Shown piece by piece: positions 63,281 through 64,000 of a DNA stretch of 64,000 nt. The translations under genes were made by a program, and so were the position numbers. The notes under the pieces are model-generated. The model was not told the origin of the DNA. It did no database searches and worked only from the letters and a program-made list of their open reading frames with translations. Positions within the stretch are counted from its first letter, which is position 1; the number at the start of each line of letters is the position of its first letter. Source of the DNA: Massilia sp. TS11 (GTDB taxonomy: Bacteria > Pseudomonadota > Gammaproteobacteria > Burkholderiales > Burkholderiaceae_D); the NCBI RefSeq assembly GCF_022012445.1, contig NZ_JAKLTS010000007.1, positions 1 to 64,000 of the forward strand. Direction: 5' to 3'.

Positions 63281-64000
63281 TTAGGCCGCGATCTTTTCCT
63301 CGACTTGCGCCGCGGTGTACATTTCCTTCAGCGCGCGCTTGTAGTCGGTCGGGAAGACCTTCACGAATTTGCTGCGGCCATTGGCCCAGTCGTCCAGCAG
63401 GTTGCGGGCGCGCGTGCTGCCCGTGTGCTTGAAGTGGCGTTCGATCAGGCGCTTGAGGATGGTCTCATCGGCCTCGCGCTCGCCATTGCGCGTCACGCTG
63501 TGCATGGTGGTAACGTCGGTCTGTTCGGCCGCCGGCAGCACCCGCTCGAGGGCCACCATGGCCATATTGCATTTCTTTTCGAACTCGCCGTCCGGGTCGT
63601 AGACAAAGGCCAGACCGCCCGACATGCCGGCCGCGAAGTTGCGGCCGGTAGCGCCGAGCACCACGACGGTGCCGCCAGTCATGTATTCGCAGCCATGGTC
63701 GCCCACGCCTTCGACCACGGCCGTGGCGCCCGAGTTGCGCACGGCGAAGCGTTCGCCGGCCACCCCATTGATGAAGGCCTCGCCCGAGATCGCGCCGTAC
63801 AGCACGGTGTTGCCGACGATGATGTTGTCCACGGCCCAGCCGCGGAACTCGGTGTTCGGGCGCACGATCACGCGGCCGCCCGACAGGCCCTTGCCGACGT
63901 AGTCATTGCCCTCGCCCACCAGGTCGAGCGTGATGCCGCCGGCCAGGAAGGCCGCGGCCGACTGCCCGGCCGTGCCCTGCAGCTGGATGTGGATGGTGTC
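63281..64000 (-). CDS. gltB: Glutamate synthase (NADPH) large subunit, C-terminal part (partial)
   Basis: The frame is open from the right edge (64000) to the stop at 63281, giving the last 239 residues. It shows the gltB C-terminal beta-helix domain ([37 protein letters not shown]) and a helical tail ([20 protein letters not shown]). The glutaminase and FMN domains lie beyond the window. GltB makes two glutamates from glutamine and 2-oxoglutarate. Confidence 0.95.
   Translation of the reverse strand, partial: DTIHIQLQGTAGQSAAAFLAGGITLDLVGEGNDYVGKGLSGGRVIVRPNTEFRGWAVDNIIVGNTVLYGAISGEAFINGVAGERFAVRNSGATAVVEGVGDHGCEYMTGGTVVVLGATGRNFAAGMSGGLAFVYDPDGEFEKKCNMAMVALERVLPAAEQTDVTTMHSVTRNGEREADETILKRLIERHFKHTGSTRARNLLDDWANGRSKFVKVFPTDYKRALKEMYTAAQVEEKIAA

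Overview
The window looks like core chromosome of a high-GC betaproteobacterium, most likely Burkholderiales, family Oxalobacteraceae (Massilia/Telluria/Duganella/Janthinobacterium relatives). The evidence is the strong G/C bias at third codon positions, the linked run mlaFEDACB - ABC exporter - ibaG - murA - hisGD(MTase)CBHAFIE - hint - tatABC, the hemE/priA pair, and short palindromic repeats with the core GGGGTCAGACCCC scattered between genes. This assignment rests on gene content and order; no rRNA was seen. No tRNA, rRNA, CRISPR array, transposase or prophage was recognised.

Left part (1-9421): an incomplete surface-adhesin gene runs off the left edge on the minus strand. It has an N-terminal DUF4347 domain followed by at least eleven 117-residue Ig-like repeats at an exact 351-bp period. 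It diverges from a plus-strand row of three tandem phage-tail-collar (Mdp-like) genes, a GNAT acetyltransferase, a cyclic-nucleotide-binding protein and an AI-2E-family permease. This adhesin/collar/acetyltransferase cluster is the least understood locus here.

Middle part (9422-35086): a mixed set of mostly single genes. It holds a periplasmic-binding-protein/PAS/GGDEF/EAL sensor, an RCC1-repeat lipoprotein, an NRAMP-like transporter with altered metal-site motifs, a YgiQ radical SAM protein, a MerR regulator, two tandem exported M3 peptidases, a TMEM175-like channel, SlyX, a serralysin-like secreted metalloprotease with DUF4214, Rep helicase, a winged-helix protein with a possible transglutaminase-like domain, a degenerate HD-GYP protein, an ArgP-type LysR regulator and PriA. 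Palindromic repeats sit at 9441, 12368/12401, 17636/17669 and 46364, and a 43-bp-arm hairpin lies between the LysR gene and priA.

Centre (35087-44839): an AT-rich, 570-bp spacer with three DnaA-box-like sequences separates priA from hemE. Then come an S9 peptidase translationally coupled to a 1369-residue SNF2-family helicase, and an exported DUF885 protein.

Right part (44840-64000): a long minus-strand co-directional array starts with the Mla phospholipid-transport genes, continues through an ABC-2 exporter, ibaG and murA into a complete-looking histidine pathway (with a beta-class DNA methyltransferase inserted between hisD and hisC), and ends with hint and tatABC. Many start/stop overlaps suggest translational coupling. 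Upstream of it lie a decayed parDE toxin-antitoxin remnant and the gltBD glutamate synthase operon, whose large subunit runs off the right edge.
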